The notes below the pieces were generated by a model, which saw only the letters and a program-made list of their open reading frames with translations, did no database searches and had not been told where the DNA came from. 46,978 nt of DNA from Nocardia carnea. Lineage in GTDB: Bacteria > Actinomycetota > Actinomycetes > Mycobacteriales > Mycobacteriaceae. The position numbers and the translations under genes are program-made. This document shows, piece by piece, positions 10,187-18,458 of this stretch (positions are counted from its first letter, which is position 1; each line of letters starts with the position of its first letter). The stretch covers positions 1 through 46,978 of the forward strand of contig NZ_JARWOV010000031.1 in NCBI RefSeq assembly GCF_029868855.1, read 5' to 3'.

Positions 10187-10540
10187 ATGAACGACATCGT
10201 CACCACCTACCTTCGTACCTGGAACAGCACCGACCCGCAGGCCCGCACCGCCCTGCTCGCCGAGCACTGGGCGCCGGACGCCACCTACACCGATCCACTC
10301 GCGGACGCCGCGGGCCGCGACGCGATCGGCACCACCATCGGCGCTGTGCACGACCAGTTCCCGGGTTTCGTCTTCACGCAGGTCGGCGAACCGGACAACC
10401 ACCACCGCCAGGTCCGCTTCCAGTGGGGTCTGGGACCGGCCGGCGCGGAACCGGTGATCATCGGTTTCGACGTCCTGGTCACCGACGAACAGGGGCGTAT
10501 CGAGACTGTGCTCGGATTCCTGGACAAGGTTCCGGGCTGA
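10187..10540 (+). CDS. NTF2-like (SnoaL/polyketide cyclase fold) protein
   Basis: This 117-aa cone-shaped NTF2-like protein has the family pattern TYLRTWNSTDPQARTALLAEHWAPDATYTDPLADAAGRDAIG, then the sheet DHQVRFQWGL-like segment and a C-terminal ITVLGF strand. Such proteins bind small hydrophobic substrates or act as isomerases or hydrolases; none can be chosen here. The ATG at 10187 is preceded by GGAAGGA; an upstream in-frame extension to 10052 is possible but lacks homology and would overlap the XRE gene. It is divergent from the XRE gene, so both may share control. Confidence 0.8.
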   Translation: MNDIVTTYLRTWNSTDPQARTALLAEHWAPDATYTDPLADAAGRDAIGTTIGAVHDQFPGFVFTQVGEPDNHHRQVRFQWGLGPAGAEPVIIGFDVLVTDEQGRIETVLGFLDKVPG

Positions 10541-10700
10541 GGTTCCGGGACGGCCACCGGGATCGCCCGTTACGGGTCCACGGACGCGTGCCTGCGGACG
10601 ACCTCCGCCCGAGCGCTGCCGAGGCCGGCCCCTACGGCCGTTCCGTCGCCCTGCTCGGCCGGGCGTCACGGTCGGCCCGGCGCACGTAACGGAATATCGC

Positions 10701-10722
10701 CCTGTCCCCCTGCGGGGACAGG
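10701..10722. terminator. Bidirectional hairpin between NTF2-like and ECF42 genes
   Basis: CCTGTCCCC (10701-10709) pairs perfectly with GGGGACAGG (10714-10722) across CTGC. It lies five bases beyond the ECF42 stop codon. Confidence 0.7.
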
Positions 10723-10727
10723 ACAAT

Positions 10728-11915
10728 TCAGGATGAACCGAGACGGCGCAGACGGGCGTTGAGATAACGCTGTTCCGGCAGACTCGCCGTGAGCGCGGCG
10801 GCACGGCGGTAACTCACCCGCGCCGCCTCCGGGTCGCCGGCCATTTCGAGCAGGTGGCCACGGACCGCGTAGGTGCGATGGTGGCGGCGCATGGCGGGTT
10901 CGTCGAGCAGCGGCTCGGTCAGCCGCAGCCCCGCTTCCGGGCCCGCCACCATCGCGACCGCAACTGCCCTGTTGAGGGTGACCGCGGGACCCGGCGCCAC
11001 TCGGTCGAGCATTGCGTAGAGCACGACGATCTGGCGCCAGTCGGTGCTCTCCCACGTGCCGGCTTCGGCATGCACGGCGGCGATGGCCGCCTCGAGCTGG
11101 TAGCGACCGATATATCCTCGGGGCAGCACCCGTTCGAGAATGCCGATTCCCTCGGCGATCGCGTTGCCGTTCCACCGGCTGCGGTCCTGCTCCGCCAGCG
11201 GTACCAGTTCGCCGTGCGTATCGGTTCGCGCGGCGGCTCGGGCGTGGGTGAGCAGCATAAGAGCCAGAGCCCCGGCGACCTCGTCATGATCGGGTACGGC
11301 CCGGTGCAGAATCCGGGTCAGCCGTATCGCCTCCTCCGCCAGGCCCGGATCGTGCACGGACGCCCCGGCACTCACGGTGTGCCCGGCCGTGAACATCAAA
11401 TGACAGGTGTCGAGCACCGCGGCCAGCCGGTCCGGTAGATCCGCCGGCGCGGGTAGTTCGAACCGCGCGCCCGACCGGCGCAGCGTCGCTCGCGCACGGG
11501 TGAGTCGCTGCGCCATGGTGCGTTCCGGAACCAGATAGGCGGCCGCGATCCGCTCGGCCGGTATACCGGCGACAGCGTGCAGTGTCAGCGCCACCTGGGA
11601 CGACCGGGTGAGACTCGGATGGCAGCACAGCAGGAAAAGTCGCAGCGTATCGTCGCCGGATTCGGCTTCCGGAAGGTCGGCGGCGGGCGCGAACCCGATA
11701 TCACCCAGCTGCGCCGCGGCCACCGCCGCTTCGCGCCCGGCCCGCGGATTGTCCGGCAGCCCGTCCCGAGCCCAGCGCACCGTGGCCGCCTCGGCCGCCT
11801 CCTGCGCCGCGTCCTCACATTCGCCGAGGTCGCCGTGGCGGCGCAGCAGAGCGGTGAGGATATGCGGCGCCTCCCGGCGCCACACCTCGGCCACCACCGG
11901 GGTTTCGGCGGTCAT
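10728..11915 (-). CDS. ECF42-type sigma factor with shortened sigma2 region
   Basis: The C-terminal two thirds match ECF42/DUF6596 sigma factors: LFLLCCHPSLTRSSQVALTLHAVAGIPAERIAAAYLVPERTMAQRLTRAR (sigma4-like region) followed by the long TPR-like extension with NRAVAVAM, TYAVRGHLLEMAGDPEAARVSYRRA. The N-terminal sigma2 part begins normally (HILTALLRRHGDLGECEDAAQEA ... DGLPDNPRAG) but then passes directly to REAAVAAAQLG. The WLxTxARNRAxDxLRR segment that follows 'NP' in the family is absent. ATG at 11915 is chosen because it makes an ATGA overlap with the DGPF gene, so the two are translationally coupled. ECF42 factors are paired with DGPF proteins instead of an anti-sigma factor. Whether this shortened one still recognises promoters is uncertain. 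Confidence 0.85.
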   Translation of the reverse strand: MTAETPVVAEVWRREAPHILTALLRRHGDLGECEDAAQEAAEAATVRWARDGLPDNPRAGREAAVAAAQLGDIGFAPAADLPEAESGDDTLRLFLLCCHPSLTRSSQVALTLHAVAGIPAERIAAAYLVPERTMAQRLTRARATLRRSGARFELPAPADLPDRLAAVLDTCHLMFTAGHTVSAGASVHDPGLAEEAIRLTRILHRAVPDHDEVAGALALMLLTHARAAARTDTHGELVPLAEQDRSRWNGNAIAEGIGILERVLPRGYIGRYQLEAAIAAVHAEAGTWESTDWRQIVVLYAMLDRVAPGPAVTLNRAVAVAMVAGPEAGLRLTEPLLDEPAMRRHHRTYAVRGHLLEMAGDPEAARVSYRRAAALTASLPEQRYLNARLRRLGSS

Positions 11916-12304
11916 CTGTCGTCGCCGCCCGGCCACATCGTGGGCCGCAGTTCGACCGTCTCACCGGGCCCCGCGAACACCGCCGCGATCTCCTCCGCCC
12001 GCGCGTGGTCCTCCACATCGATCAGGAAGAAGCCGGCCAGATGCTCCTTGGCCTCGGAGTACGGACCGTCCCCGGCGACCGCCCGGCCCGCCTCCCATCG
12101 GTACAACCGCGCGGCATCGGGCGCCCCCAGCGCCTCACCGCCCAGCAACTCGCCCTTCTCCTGCATCTCGGTGAGCAAACGTTCGAAATCACCGCTGATA
12201 CGGTCGCGTTCCGCTTCCGGCAGCGCCTGGAATTCGGCCAGGTAGTCGCCGGTCGGGTGACCCCACGGCTGCGGGTTCGAATGGATCAGGATCACGTATT
12301 TCAC
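11912..12304 (-). CDS. YCII/DGPF-domain protein paired with ECF42 sigma factor
   Basis: This 130-aa protein has the YCII-related ferredoxin-like fold and the DGPF signature as GDGPYSEAKEHLAGFFLIDVED (about residues 78-99), opening with MKYVILIH. DGPF proteins are fused to or placed beside ECF42 sigma factors and are thought to take part in their control. The stop codon overlaps the sigma factor start (ATGA). GTG at 12304 follows GAGGAG with normal spacing. Confidence 0.92.
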   Translation of the reverse strand: MKYVILIHSNPQPWGHPTGDYLAEFQALPEAERDRISGDFERLLTEMQEKGELLGGEALGAPDAARLYRWEAGRAVAGDGPYSEAKEHLAGFFLIDVEDHARAEEIAAVFAGPGETVELRPTMWPGGDDR

Positions 12305-12411
12305 GACCTACTCCTCGCTCGGTGGTGGATGGATCCGTCCGATCCATCCTCACCGGGAACGTCGGAACCGGACCCGCGCTGTCGACATCGATCCGGCTCC
12401 GATTTCGCGAT

Positions 12412-13503
12412 CTATTCGCCGCCGCGGCGGTATTTGTCGAAGAACACGGTGATCTCCTCGGCCATGAGCGCGGGCGCGGCGTGGTGCAGGTAGTGGCTGG
12501 GCACATCGTGGGTCCGCCACGACACCACATTGTGGTCGCGCTCGGCGAAACGCCGGATGCCGTGGAAATCGCCGGTGGAGCCGGACAAGGCGAGCGGCAC
12601 GATGCTCGGTTCGGTGGGCTGCTCGGCCTTGTCCTTTTCGTAGTAGTGCCGGATAGCCGAGCCCGCGGTTCCGGTGAACCAGTGGATCGCGATATTGGTG
12701 ACGACGAATTCGTCGTCCAGATCCGGCCCGAGCAATTGACTGTTCCAGCCGAGCAGACCGGCCGGGGAGTCCGTCAGCGCATGCGCGAGAGTCTGCGGCT
12801 GCTGCGATTGCAGGACGTTGAAGCCCATCTTGTTCTTGACGAACCAGTCCAGCGTCGCCATGGACTGCTGCTCGTCGGCACTGAGATCGGCCAGTTCGGC
12901 GGGGTCGCCGGACGGGAACGAATACACCTGCGCGACATGCACTCCCACCACCTGTTCGGGAGCGTACCGGCCCAGTTCCGCAGAGATGGCCGAACCGCCG
13001 TCGTTGCCCACCGCGCCGTAGCGCCGGTAGCCGAGACGGCGCATCAGCTCCGCCCAGACACGGGCGATCCGGGCGTCGTTCCAGCCGGCTTCCGTTGTCG
13101 GGCCGGAGAAACCGTAGCCGGGCACCGAGGGAATGACCAGGTCGAAACCCGCCGCGGTGAGCGGTTCGACGAGATCGAGGAATTCGACGAAGGTGCCGGG
13201 CCAGCCGTGGGTCAGGATCAGCGGGAACCCCTGCGCACCCGATGTGCGGATATGCAGGAAGTGGATCAGTTGACCGTCGATTTCGGTGCGGAACTGGGGG
13301 TAGGCGTTCAGCTTCCGCTCTTGGGCGCGCCAGTCGAGCGAGCGCCAGACATCGGCCAGGTGCCGTACCCGGTCGACGCTCACGCCGTATTCGTCACCGG
13401 AGCCGGGGATCTGATCCGCCCAGCGGGTGCGGTCCAGGCGGGCGCGCAGATCGTCGAGGTCGGCGGCGGGGATCTCGATGCGGAAGGGCTGGATGGCGGT
13501 CAT
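12412..13503 (-). CDS. Epoxide hydrolase (EHN-domain alpha/beta hydrolase)
   Basis: This 363-aa protein has the epoxide hydrolase N-terminal domain (IEIPAADLDDLRARLDRTRWADQIPG and LNAYPQFRTEIDGQLIHFLH) and the alpha/beta hydrolase core: HGWPGT (99-104, oxyanion hole) and the nucleophile elbow GNDGGS with Asp168. The C-terminal VPSHYLHHAAP region supplies the likely catalytic His. The usual family elbow is GGDWGS, so the Asn-Asp-Gly form is a variation. Substrates are hydrophobic epoxides such as those derived from fatty acids or xenobiotics. AGGAGT precedes the ATG at 13503. It is divergent from a TetR gene, with two operators between them, and is therefore almost certainly repressed by it. 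Confidence 0.93.
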   Translation of the reverse strand: MTAIQPFRIEIPAADLDDLRARLDRTRWADQIPGSGDEYGVSVDRVRHLADVWRSLDWRAQERKLNAYPQFRTEIDGQLIHFLHIRTSGAQGFPLILTHGWPGTFVEFLDLVEPLTAAGFDLVIPSVPGYGFSGPTTEAGWNDARIARVWAELMRRLGYRRYGAVGNDGGSAISAELGRYAPEQVVGVHVAQVYSFPSGDPAELADLSADEQQSMATLDWFVKNKMGFNVLQSQQPQTLAHALTDSPAGLLGWNSQLLGPDLDDEFVVTNIAIHWFTGTAGSAIRHYYEKDKAEQPTEPSIVPLALSGSTGDFHGIRRFAERDHNVVSWRTHDVPSHYLHHAAPALMAEEITVFFDKYRRGGE

Positions 13504-13519
13504 ATCGACTCCTGACTGG

Positions 13520-13535
13520 AACGGAATGCTTTGTT
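13520..13535. promoter_or_regulatory. TetR operator 1 (imperfect)
   Basis: AACGGA-ATGC-TTTGTT repeats the half-site layout of operator 2 with two mismatches in the right arm. It lies 17 nt upstream of the epoxide hydrolase start codon and would block its promoter or ribosome access. Confidence 0.65.
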
Positions 13536-13553
13536 CTGTTCAGACAGTAGCAG

Positions 13554-13569
13554 AACGGATCATTCCGTT
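13554..13569. promoter_or_regulatory. TetR operator 2 (perfect palindrome)
   Basis: AACGGA-TCAT-TCCGTT is a perfect 6-4-6 palindrome just upstream of the TetR -10 hexamer at 13578. It matches the size of TetR-family operators and suits autorepression. Confidence 0.75.
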
Positions 13570-13577
13570 TCAAGTGC

Positions 13578-13583
13578 TAATCT
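13578..13583 (+). promoter_or_regulatory. -10 hexamer TAATCT of a leaderless tetR transcript
   Basis: TAATCT is followed by 6 nt and the ATG at 13590. The CGGAG just before the ATG is too close to act as a ribosome site. Confidence 0.5.
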
Positions 13584-13589
13584 CGGAGC

Positions 13590-14255
13590 ATGTCCCGCTC
13601 AGCCGAATCCCCCGCAGCAAAACCCCTCCCCGGCCGCAAAGCGCAGGCAGCGCGCAACGACGGACTCATCCTCGACGCCGCCCGAGCGGTATTCCTCGCC
13701 GACGCGAACGCGCCGATCTCGGCCGTCGCCGAACGAGCCGGAGTCGGTATCAGCGCCCTCTACCGCCGCTACCCCAGCAAAGACGTACTGCTGCGGACCC
13801 TCTGCCACGACGGACTGCGCCGCTACAACGCCGAAGCCGATGCCGCACTGGCCGAACCCGACGGCTGGCAGGGCCTGGTGCGTTTCCTGGAGCGGGTGGT
13901 CGACGCCGACGTGCACTCGCTGACCGTCCACCTCGCCGGCACCTTCACCCCCGACGAATCGTTGCTGCCCGATGTCCGGCATGCCGAGGAGGTGAACAAC
14001 GAACTCGTCCGGCGTGCATACGCCTCCGGACAGCTGCGCCGGGACGCGACCCCCCAGGACCTCGGCCTCGTACTGGAGGCCTGCGCCGCGATCTCGACCC
14101 CCGATGCCGAGCGCACCGGACAGTTACGCCGCCGGATCCTCGCCCTCCTGCTCGCCGGGCTGCGCGCCGACGAAGACCTTCCCGGCCCGCCACCCCGCGC
14201 CGGAGAATTCGCCTGGCGGTGGAGGCGTGATCCTGCGGGCAACCGCACCGTGTAA
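13590..14255 (+). CDS. TetR-family regulator of the epoxide hydrolase
   Basis: This 221-aa protein has an N-terminal TetR helix-turn-helix (RNDGLILDAARAVFLADANAPISAVAERAGVGISALYRRYPSKDVLLRTL, residues about 19-68). The C-terminal domain, with FLERVVDADVHSLTVHLAGTF, is typical of TetR_C SbtR-like ligand pockets. The gene is divergent from the epoxide hydrolase, with two AACGGA-N4-TCCGTT-type operators in the 86-bp interval. It ends only 8 bp from the opposing ketosynthase gene. The inducer is probably an epoxide or a related lipid, by inference. Confidence 0.92.
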   Translation: MSRSAESPAAKPLPGRKAQAARNDGLILDAARAVFLADANAPISAVAERAGVGISALYRRYPSKDVLLRTLCHDGLRRYNAEADAALAEPDGWQGLVRFLERVVDADVHSLTVHLAGTFTPDESLLPDVRHAEEVNNELVRRAYASGQLRRDATPQDLGLVLEACAAISTPDAERTGQLRRRILALLLAGLRADEDLPGPPPRAGEFAWRWRRDPAGNRTV

Positions 14256-14263
14256 GTCCCGGG

Positions 14264-15520
14264 TCAGGCCCGGCCGAGGGCGAGAGTGACGTTGTGCCCG
14301 CCGAATCCGAAGGAGTTCGTCAGCGCGTACTCGCACGCTTGCGGCCGCGCGGAGCCGTGCACGATATCGAGATCGACGTCGGCGTTGTCGAGGTTGAGCG
14401 TGGGCGGGACGACCCGCTCACGCAATGTCAGTGCGGTCAGGATGGCTTCCAGCGCACCGACCGCCCCGATCGAATGCCCCAGCGCCGATTTGGGCGCGTA
14501 GACCGAAGCTTCCGGTGTCACCGAGCCGATCGCCGCGGCCTCGGACGCGTCGCCGATCGAAGTCGAGGTGGCGTGTGCGTTCACGTGCCGGATATCGGTG
14601 GGCTGCAACCCTGCTGTGGCAATCGCCTTACGCATGGCCCGTGCCGCGCCGGCACCGGCCGGGTCCGAGGCGACGATGTGGTACGCGTCGGAGGTGATAC
14701 CCGCGCCGAGCATCCGGGCGTGGATGCGGGCGCCACGTGCGCGGGCGTGCCGTTCCGATTCGAGGACCATCAGGGCACCGGCCTCACCGAAGACGAAACC
14801 GTCGCGGTCCCGGTCGAACGGGCGGGAGGCCAGCTCCGGTTCGTCGTTACGCGTGCTCATGGCGCGCATCATGGCGAAACTCGCGATCGGAACCGCGTGG
14901 ATATGGCCTTCCACACCGCCCGCCACCACCACATCGGCTTCCCCGGTGACGATCAACCGCCAAGCGTGCGCGATCGCCTCGGTGCCCGAGGAGCATGCCG
15001 AGACGGGGGCGAAAACACCTGCTTTCGCGCCGATTTCGAGACTCACCGCCGCCGCGGGACCGTTCGGCATGACCATCGGCACCGACATCGGCGAAACCTT
15101 GCGATACCCGCCCGCCCGCATCGCGTCGACCGCGTCGATGAGCGCGTCGCCGCCACCCAGCCCGGTGCCGATACATACCGCGAGCCGCTCGCCCTCCACC
15201 TCGGGCCGCCCGGCCGCCGCCCAGACCCGCCGCCCCAGCACCAGGGCGAGCTGTTCCACGTACGAATGCCGCCGCTGTTCCACCCGGGTGAGCTCCGCGC
15301 CGGGATGCGATTTCAGTTTGCCGCCGATCCGTACCGGCAGGTCGTACTCGGTGACGAAATCGTCGTCGAGGGTGGTGATACCGGTTTCGCCGCGCAGCAA
15401 CGCGGCCCAGGTGTCGTCCATATCGTCGGCCAGGGAGGTGACTCCCGCATAAGCCGTGACAACCACGTGGTCGGGCGCGGGCCGAGTTCCTGAAGCGATC
15501 GGTACATTCACGGGGTTCAT
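14264..15520 (-). CDS. KasA/KasB-type beta-ketoacyl-ACP synthase
   Basis: This 418-aa condensing enzyme carries the FabF/Kas active-site set: Cys176 in SACSSGTEA, His in [11 protein letters not shown] (about 313) and Lys-His in [11 protein letters not shown] (about 340-346). It ends with NSFGFGGHN. It would extend acyl chains with malonyl-ACP in fatty or mycolic acid synthesis. It stands alone, without fabD, acpM or accD, and is divergent from a TetR gene only 31 bp away, so it is a regulated side enzyme rather than the FAS-II operon copy. ATG at 15520 is preferred over the adjacent TTG at 15523. Confidence 0.92.
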   Translation of the reverse strand: MNPVNVPIASGTRPAPDHVVVTAYAGVTSLADDMDDTWAALLRGETGITTLDDDFVTEYDLPVRIGGKLKSHPGAELTRVEQRRHSYVEQLALVLGRRVWAAAGRPEVEGERLAVCIGTGLGGGDALIDAVDAMRAGGYRKVSPMSVPMVMPNGPAAAVSLEIGAKAGVFAPVSACSSGTEAIAHAWRLIVTGEADVVVAGGVEGHIHAVPIASFAMMRAMSTRNDEPELASRPFDRDRDGFVFGEAGALMVLESERHARARGARIHARMLGAGITSDAYHIVASDPAGAGAARAMRKAIATAGLQPTDIRHVNAHATSTSIGDASEAAAIGSVTPEASVYAPKSALGHSIGAVGALEAILTALTLRERVVPPTLNLDNADVDLDIVHGSARPQACEYALTNSFGFGGHNVTLALGRA

Positions 15521-15526
15521 CAATAC

Positions 15527-15544
15527 CTGTACCGTTCGCTACAG
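15527..15544. promoter_or_regulatory. Inverted repeat CTGTA-N8-TACAG between ketosynthase and TetR genes
   Basis: CTGTA (15527-15531) and TACAG (15540-15544) form an 18-bp inverted repeat that fills most of the 31-bp divergent gap. It overlaps the TetR -10 hexamer (15540-15545), so a bound repressor would block both genes. Confidence 0.65.
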
Positions 15545-15545
15545 T
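15540..15545 (+). promoter_or_regulatory. -10 hexamer TACAGT of a leaderless tetR transcript
   Basis: TACAGT is followed by 6 nt and the ATG at 15552, with no ribosome site. Confidence 0.5.
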
Positions 15546-15551
15546 CAACCC

Positions 15552-16109
15552 ATGGCCCGCCCCCTCGACCACGTCAAACGCGCCGAACTCCTCGACGCCG
15601 TGGTCCGCTACATCGCCGAGCACGGCCTCGCGGACCTTTCGCTCCGCCCCTTGGCCGCCGCACTCGGCACCAGTTCCCGCATGCTGATCTACTACTTCGG
15701 CACCAAGGAAGAACTGCTGGTCCAGGCCCTGGCCACCCACCGGCCCGACCTCACCACCGTATTCGCCGAGATCAACGACGCCGGCGCGCTCCGCGAACGC
15801 CTGTGGGACTTCTATCGGTCCAACGCCGCCGGCCCCGAAGCCGTCAGCAACACCGTGATGCTGCAAGTCCTCGGCGCCGCCTGCGCCCCATCGGGCCCAT
15901 ACGCCCGCTACGCCGACGAGGCGATCGCGGCCTTCACCTCCGCCCTGACCACCCGCTTGCGCGAACTCGTTTCGGTGGACGACCCCGAAGTCGTCGCCAC
16001 CCTGCTGATCTCCGGCCTCCGCGGCATCCTCCAGGACCGCCTCATCACCGGCGATACCGAACGCACCGACCGCGCGGCCCGCCGCCTCATCGACCAGACC
16101 GTCCGCTGA
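15552..16109 (+). CDS. TetR-family regulator divergent from the ketosynthase
   Basis: This 185-aa protein has its helix-turn-helix at residues about 10-58 (RAELLDAVVRYIAEHGLADLSLRPLAAALGTSSRMLIYYFGTKEELLVQAL); the C-terminal half is an all-helical ligand domain with no recognisable subgroup motif. The very short divergent spacing and the CTGTA-N8-TACAG palindrome point to joint control of itself and the ketosynthase, perhaps in response to acyl chains. It ends 42 bp before thiD on the same strand, but thiD has its own leaderless promoter. Confidence 0.9.
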   Translation: MARPLDHVKRAELLDAVVRYIAEHGLADLSLRPLAAALGTSSRMLIYYFGTKEELLVQALATHRPDLTTVFAEINDAGALRERLWDFYRSNAAGPEAVSNTVMLQVLGAACAPSGPYARYADEAIAAFTSALTTRLRELVSVDDPEVVATLLISGLRGILQDRLITGDTERTDRAARRLIDQTVR

Positions 16110-16139
16110 GCACGCGGCCGGCCCACGACCGCGCCCACG

Positions 16140-16145
16140 TAGGGT
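16140..16145 (+). promoter_or_regulatory. -10 hexamer TAGGGT of a leaderless thiD transcript
   Basis: TAGGGT is followed by 6 nt and the GTG at 16152. The same bases could act as a weak ribosome site, so this call is less secure. Confidence 0.4.
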
Positions 16146-16151
16146 GACTGC

Positions 16152-16991
16152 GTGAATTTGTTGCCGTTGACCCCGCCGGGACAGACCCCGGTGCGGGTGC
16201 TCACCATCGCCGGGACCGATTCGGGGGGCGGCGCCGGAATCCAGGCCGATACCCGCACCATGGCGCTGTGCGGAGTGCATGCACTGGTGGCGATTGCCGC
16301 GGTGACCGTGCAGAACTCGGTGGGGGTGAGCGGGTTCCACGAGGTTCCGCCGCAGGTGGTGGCCGACCAGGTGCGGTCGGTGGCCGGCGATATCGGAGTC
16401 GGCGCCGCCAAGACGGGCATGCTCGCCTCCAGCGCCATCATCGAGGCGGTGGCCGCGGTCTGCCGGGAGGTCGGCATCGGGCGCGACGGCTCGGCGCCGC
16501 TGGTGGTGGACCCGGTCGCGGCGTCCATGCACGGCGATCCGCTCCTGCACACCGAGGCCCTGGACGCGGTGCGCTACACCCTCTTCCCGCTGGCCACGAT
16601 CGTCACGCCGAACCTGGACGAGATCCGGTTGCTGACCGGGGTGCAGGTCACCGATGGGGCGTCGGCGCGGACGGCGGCGGAGGCGTTGCACGCGCTCGGC
16701 CCGCAATGGGTCGTGGTGAAGGGCGGGCATCTGCGCACCTCGGCCGACAGCACGGACCTGCTGTTCGACGGCGAACGCTTCCTGGAGTTCCGGGCCCCCC
16801 GCATCGCCACCGGCAACGACCACGGCGGCGGTGACACCCTGGCCGCCGCACTGGCCTGCGCACTGGCCAACGGCTACTCGGTCCCCGACGCGTTCGAATT
16901 CGCGAAGGAATGGACCCGCCGCTGCCTGGAAGCTGCCTACGACCTCGGCAAAGGCCACGGCCCGGTATCCCCGCTGTGGCGGCTGCACTGA
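16152..16991 (+). CDS. thiD: Hydroxymethylpyrimidine/phosphomethylpyrimidine kinase ThiD
   Basis: ThiD phosphorylates hydroxymethylpyrimidine and its monophosphate to give HMP-PP for thiamine synthesis. The 279-aa protein has the ribokinase-like features VLTIAGTDSGGGAGIQADTRT (residues about 17-37), VVDPVAASMHGDPLL, IVTPNLDE and the catalytic loop ATGNDHGGGDTLAAA (about 217-231), in which the actinobacterial Asp replaces the Cys seen in enterobacterial ThiD. There is no TPP riboswitch here, unlike thiC. In M. tuberculosis thiC and thiD are adjacent (Rv0423c, Rv0422c); here they are split by the block at 6.4-16.1 kb. Confidence 0.95.
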   Translation: MNLLPLTPPGQTPVRVLTIAGTDSGGGAGIQADTRTMALCGVHALVAIAAVTVQNSVGVSGFHEVPPQVVADQVRSVAGDIGVGAAKTGMLASSAIIEAVAAVCREVGIGRDGSAPLVVDPVAASMHGDPLLHTEALDAVRYTLFPLATIVTPNLDEIRLLTGVQVTDGASARTAAEALHALGPQWVVVKGGHLRTSADSTDLLFDGERFLEFRAPRIATGNDHGGGDTLAAALACALANGYSVPDAFEFAKEWTRRCLEAAYDLGKGHGPVSPLWRLH

Positions 16992-17204
16992 CCCGAACCT
17001 GTCGGTACCCACGCGCATACTGAGGGCGTTACGGAACAACACCACAACGGCGTGGAGCGAACAACGAGGTTCCGGTTGGTCCGTGGCCGAACCCGCCGAT
17101 GCATCGGCACATCCCACAACTGAAGCCTGCGGGTCACCGCGAACACAGGAACCTCCCAGGTCGGCTGGAGCCCGGCCCCAGCTCGCCGGTCGAATCTGGT
17201 CGAT
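16992..17204. other. Intergenic region upstream of the glycosyltransferase pair
   Basis: No gene, RNA motif or strong palindrome is visible in these 213 bp. The promoter of the GT2-GtrA/GT39 unit must lie here. Confidence 0.5.
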
Positions 17205-18458
17205 ATGACCGAGACCGTGACCGTCGCCGGACCGGCGGATCAGATCGACGGCCCATCATCGCCGCCTGTGCTGGATGTGGTCGTCCCTGTGTACAACGAA
17301 GAAACCGACCTCGGCGTCTGTGTGCGCCGCCTGCACGAATATCTGGGCAGCGGATTCCCTTTCCCGGCCCGGATCACCGTCGCCGATAACGCCAGCACCG
17401 ATGCCACGCTAGCGGTGGCCGAACTGCTCGCCGCCGAACTCGACGATGTGCGGGTGGTGCACCTGGACGCGAAAGGCCGCGGCCGGGCGCTGCGAACGGT
17501 GTGGCAGGAGTCGGACGCGCAGATCGTCGCCTATATGGATGTCGATCTGTCGACCGACCTGGATGCCCTGCTTCCGCTGGTCGCGCCACTGGTCACCGGT
17601 CATTCCGATCTGGCGATCGGCACCCGGCTGAGCACCGGCTCGAGAGTTGTGCGCGGACCCAAACGCGAATTCGTCTCCCGCTGCTACAACCTGCTGTTGA
17701 AGGCGTCGCTGCGGGCCGGTTTCTCCGATGCCCAATGCGGTTTCAAAGCCGTGCGCACCGAGGTGGCGCGCAAACTGTTGCCACTGGTCGAAGACGGTGA
17801 ATGGTTCTTCGATACCGAACTGCTGGTACTGGCCGAACGCGCCGGGCTGCGCATTCACGAGATCCCGGTGGATTGGATCGATGATCCCGACAGCCGGGTG
17901 GATATCGTCGATACCGCCCGCAAGGACCTGCGGGGGATCTGGCGGATGGGCCGGGCGTTGATCACCGGGTCGCTACCGCTGGCCGAACTGCGCGGCGCGG
18001 TGGGCCGGGAACCGCTGGTCCCGGGTGTGCCGTTGGGCATGGCCGGTCAGTTGATCCGATTCGCGCTGGTCGGCGTCGGTTCCACGCTCGCGTACATGCT
18101 GCTCTATCTGCTGGTGCAACCGGTGGCCGGCGCGCAGATCGCGAATTTCGCGGCCCTGTTGATCACCGCGGTCGCGAATACCGCCGTCAACCGCGCATTC
18201 ACCTTCGGGGTACGCGGACAGCACGGAATGGTGTCGCATCAGTTCCAGGGTCTGCTGATATTCGGGGTCGGACTGCTGGTGACCAGCGGTTCACTGTTCG
18301 CGCTGCATCATTGGGCACCCGCGGCGCCCGTGCATCTCGAACTGTTCGTACTGGTGTTGGCGAACCTGATCGCGACACTCACGCGTTTCGTCGGGCTGCG
18401 CTGGGTGTTCCGCGAAGCCGGTCGGCCTGCGTCGTTCACCGCGGAGGCCGGCCGATGA
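17205..18458 (+). CDS. GT2 polyprenyl-phosphate glycosyltransferase fused to GtrA
   Basis: This 417-aa protein joins two functions. Residues about 24-265 form a GT2 DPMS-like catalytic domain (DVVVPVYNEE, VADNASTD, the DVD metal motif at 112-114, and GFSDAQCGFKAVR). Residues about 280-410 form a four-helix GtrA domain (LIRFALVGVGSTLAYMLLYLLV ... ANTAVNRAFTFGVRG ... TRFVGLRWVFRE). GT2 enzymes of this type attach a sugar to polyprenyl phosphate on the cytoplasmic face; GtrA proteins are thought to flip the product across the membrane. The next gene, a GT39 transferase, overlaps by ATGA, so the two are translated together and probably act in sequence on the outer face. Sugar and acceptor are unknown. 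Confidence 0.92.
   Translation: MTETVTVAGPADQIDGPSSPPVLDVVVPVYNEETDLGVCVRRLHEYLGSGFPFPARITVADNASTDATLAVAELLAAELDDVRVVHLDAKGRGRALRTVWQESDAQIVAYMDVDLSTDLDALLPLVAPLVTGHSDLAIGTRLSTGSRVVRGPKREFVSRCYNLLLKASLRAGFSDAQCGFKAVRTEVARKLLPLVEDGEWFFDTELLVLAERAGLRIHEIPVDWIDDPDSRVDIVDTARKDLRGIWRMGRALITGSLPLAELRGAVGREPLVPGVPLGMAGQLIRFALVGVGSTLAYMLLYLLVQPVAGAQIANFAALLITAVANTAVNRAFTFGVRGQHGMVSHQFQGLLIFGVGLLVTSGSLFALHHWAPAAPVHLELFVLVLANLIATLTRFVGLRWVFREAGRPASFTAEAGR

Noticed and set aside
14847..17117. A 756-codon open frame on the minus strand
   Set aside because: It is antisense to the end of the ketosynthase, the second TetR gene and thiD, all of which have clear family motifs. Long antisense frames are normal at this GC content, and this one has no recognisable domain.
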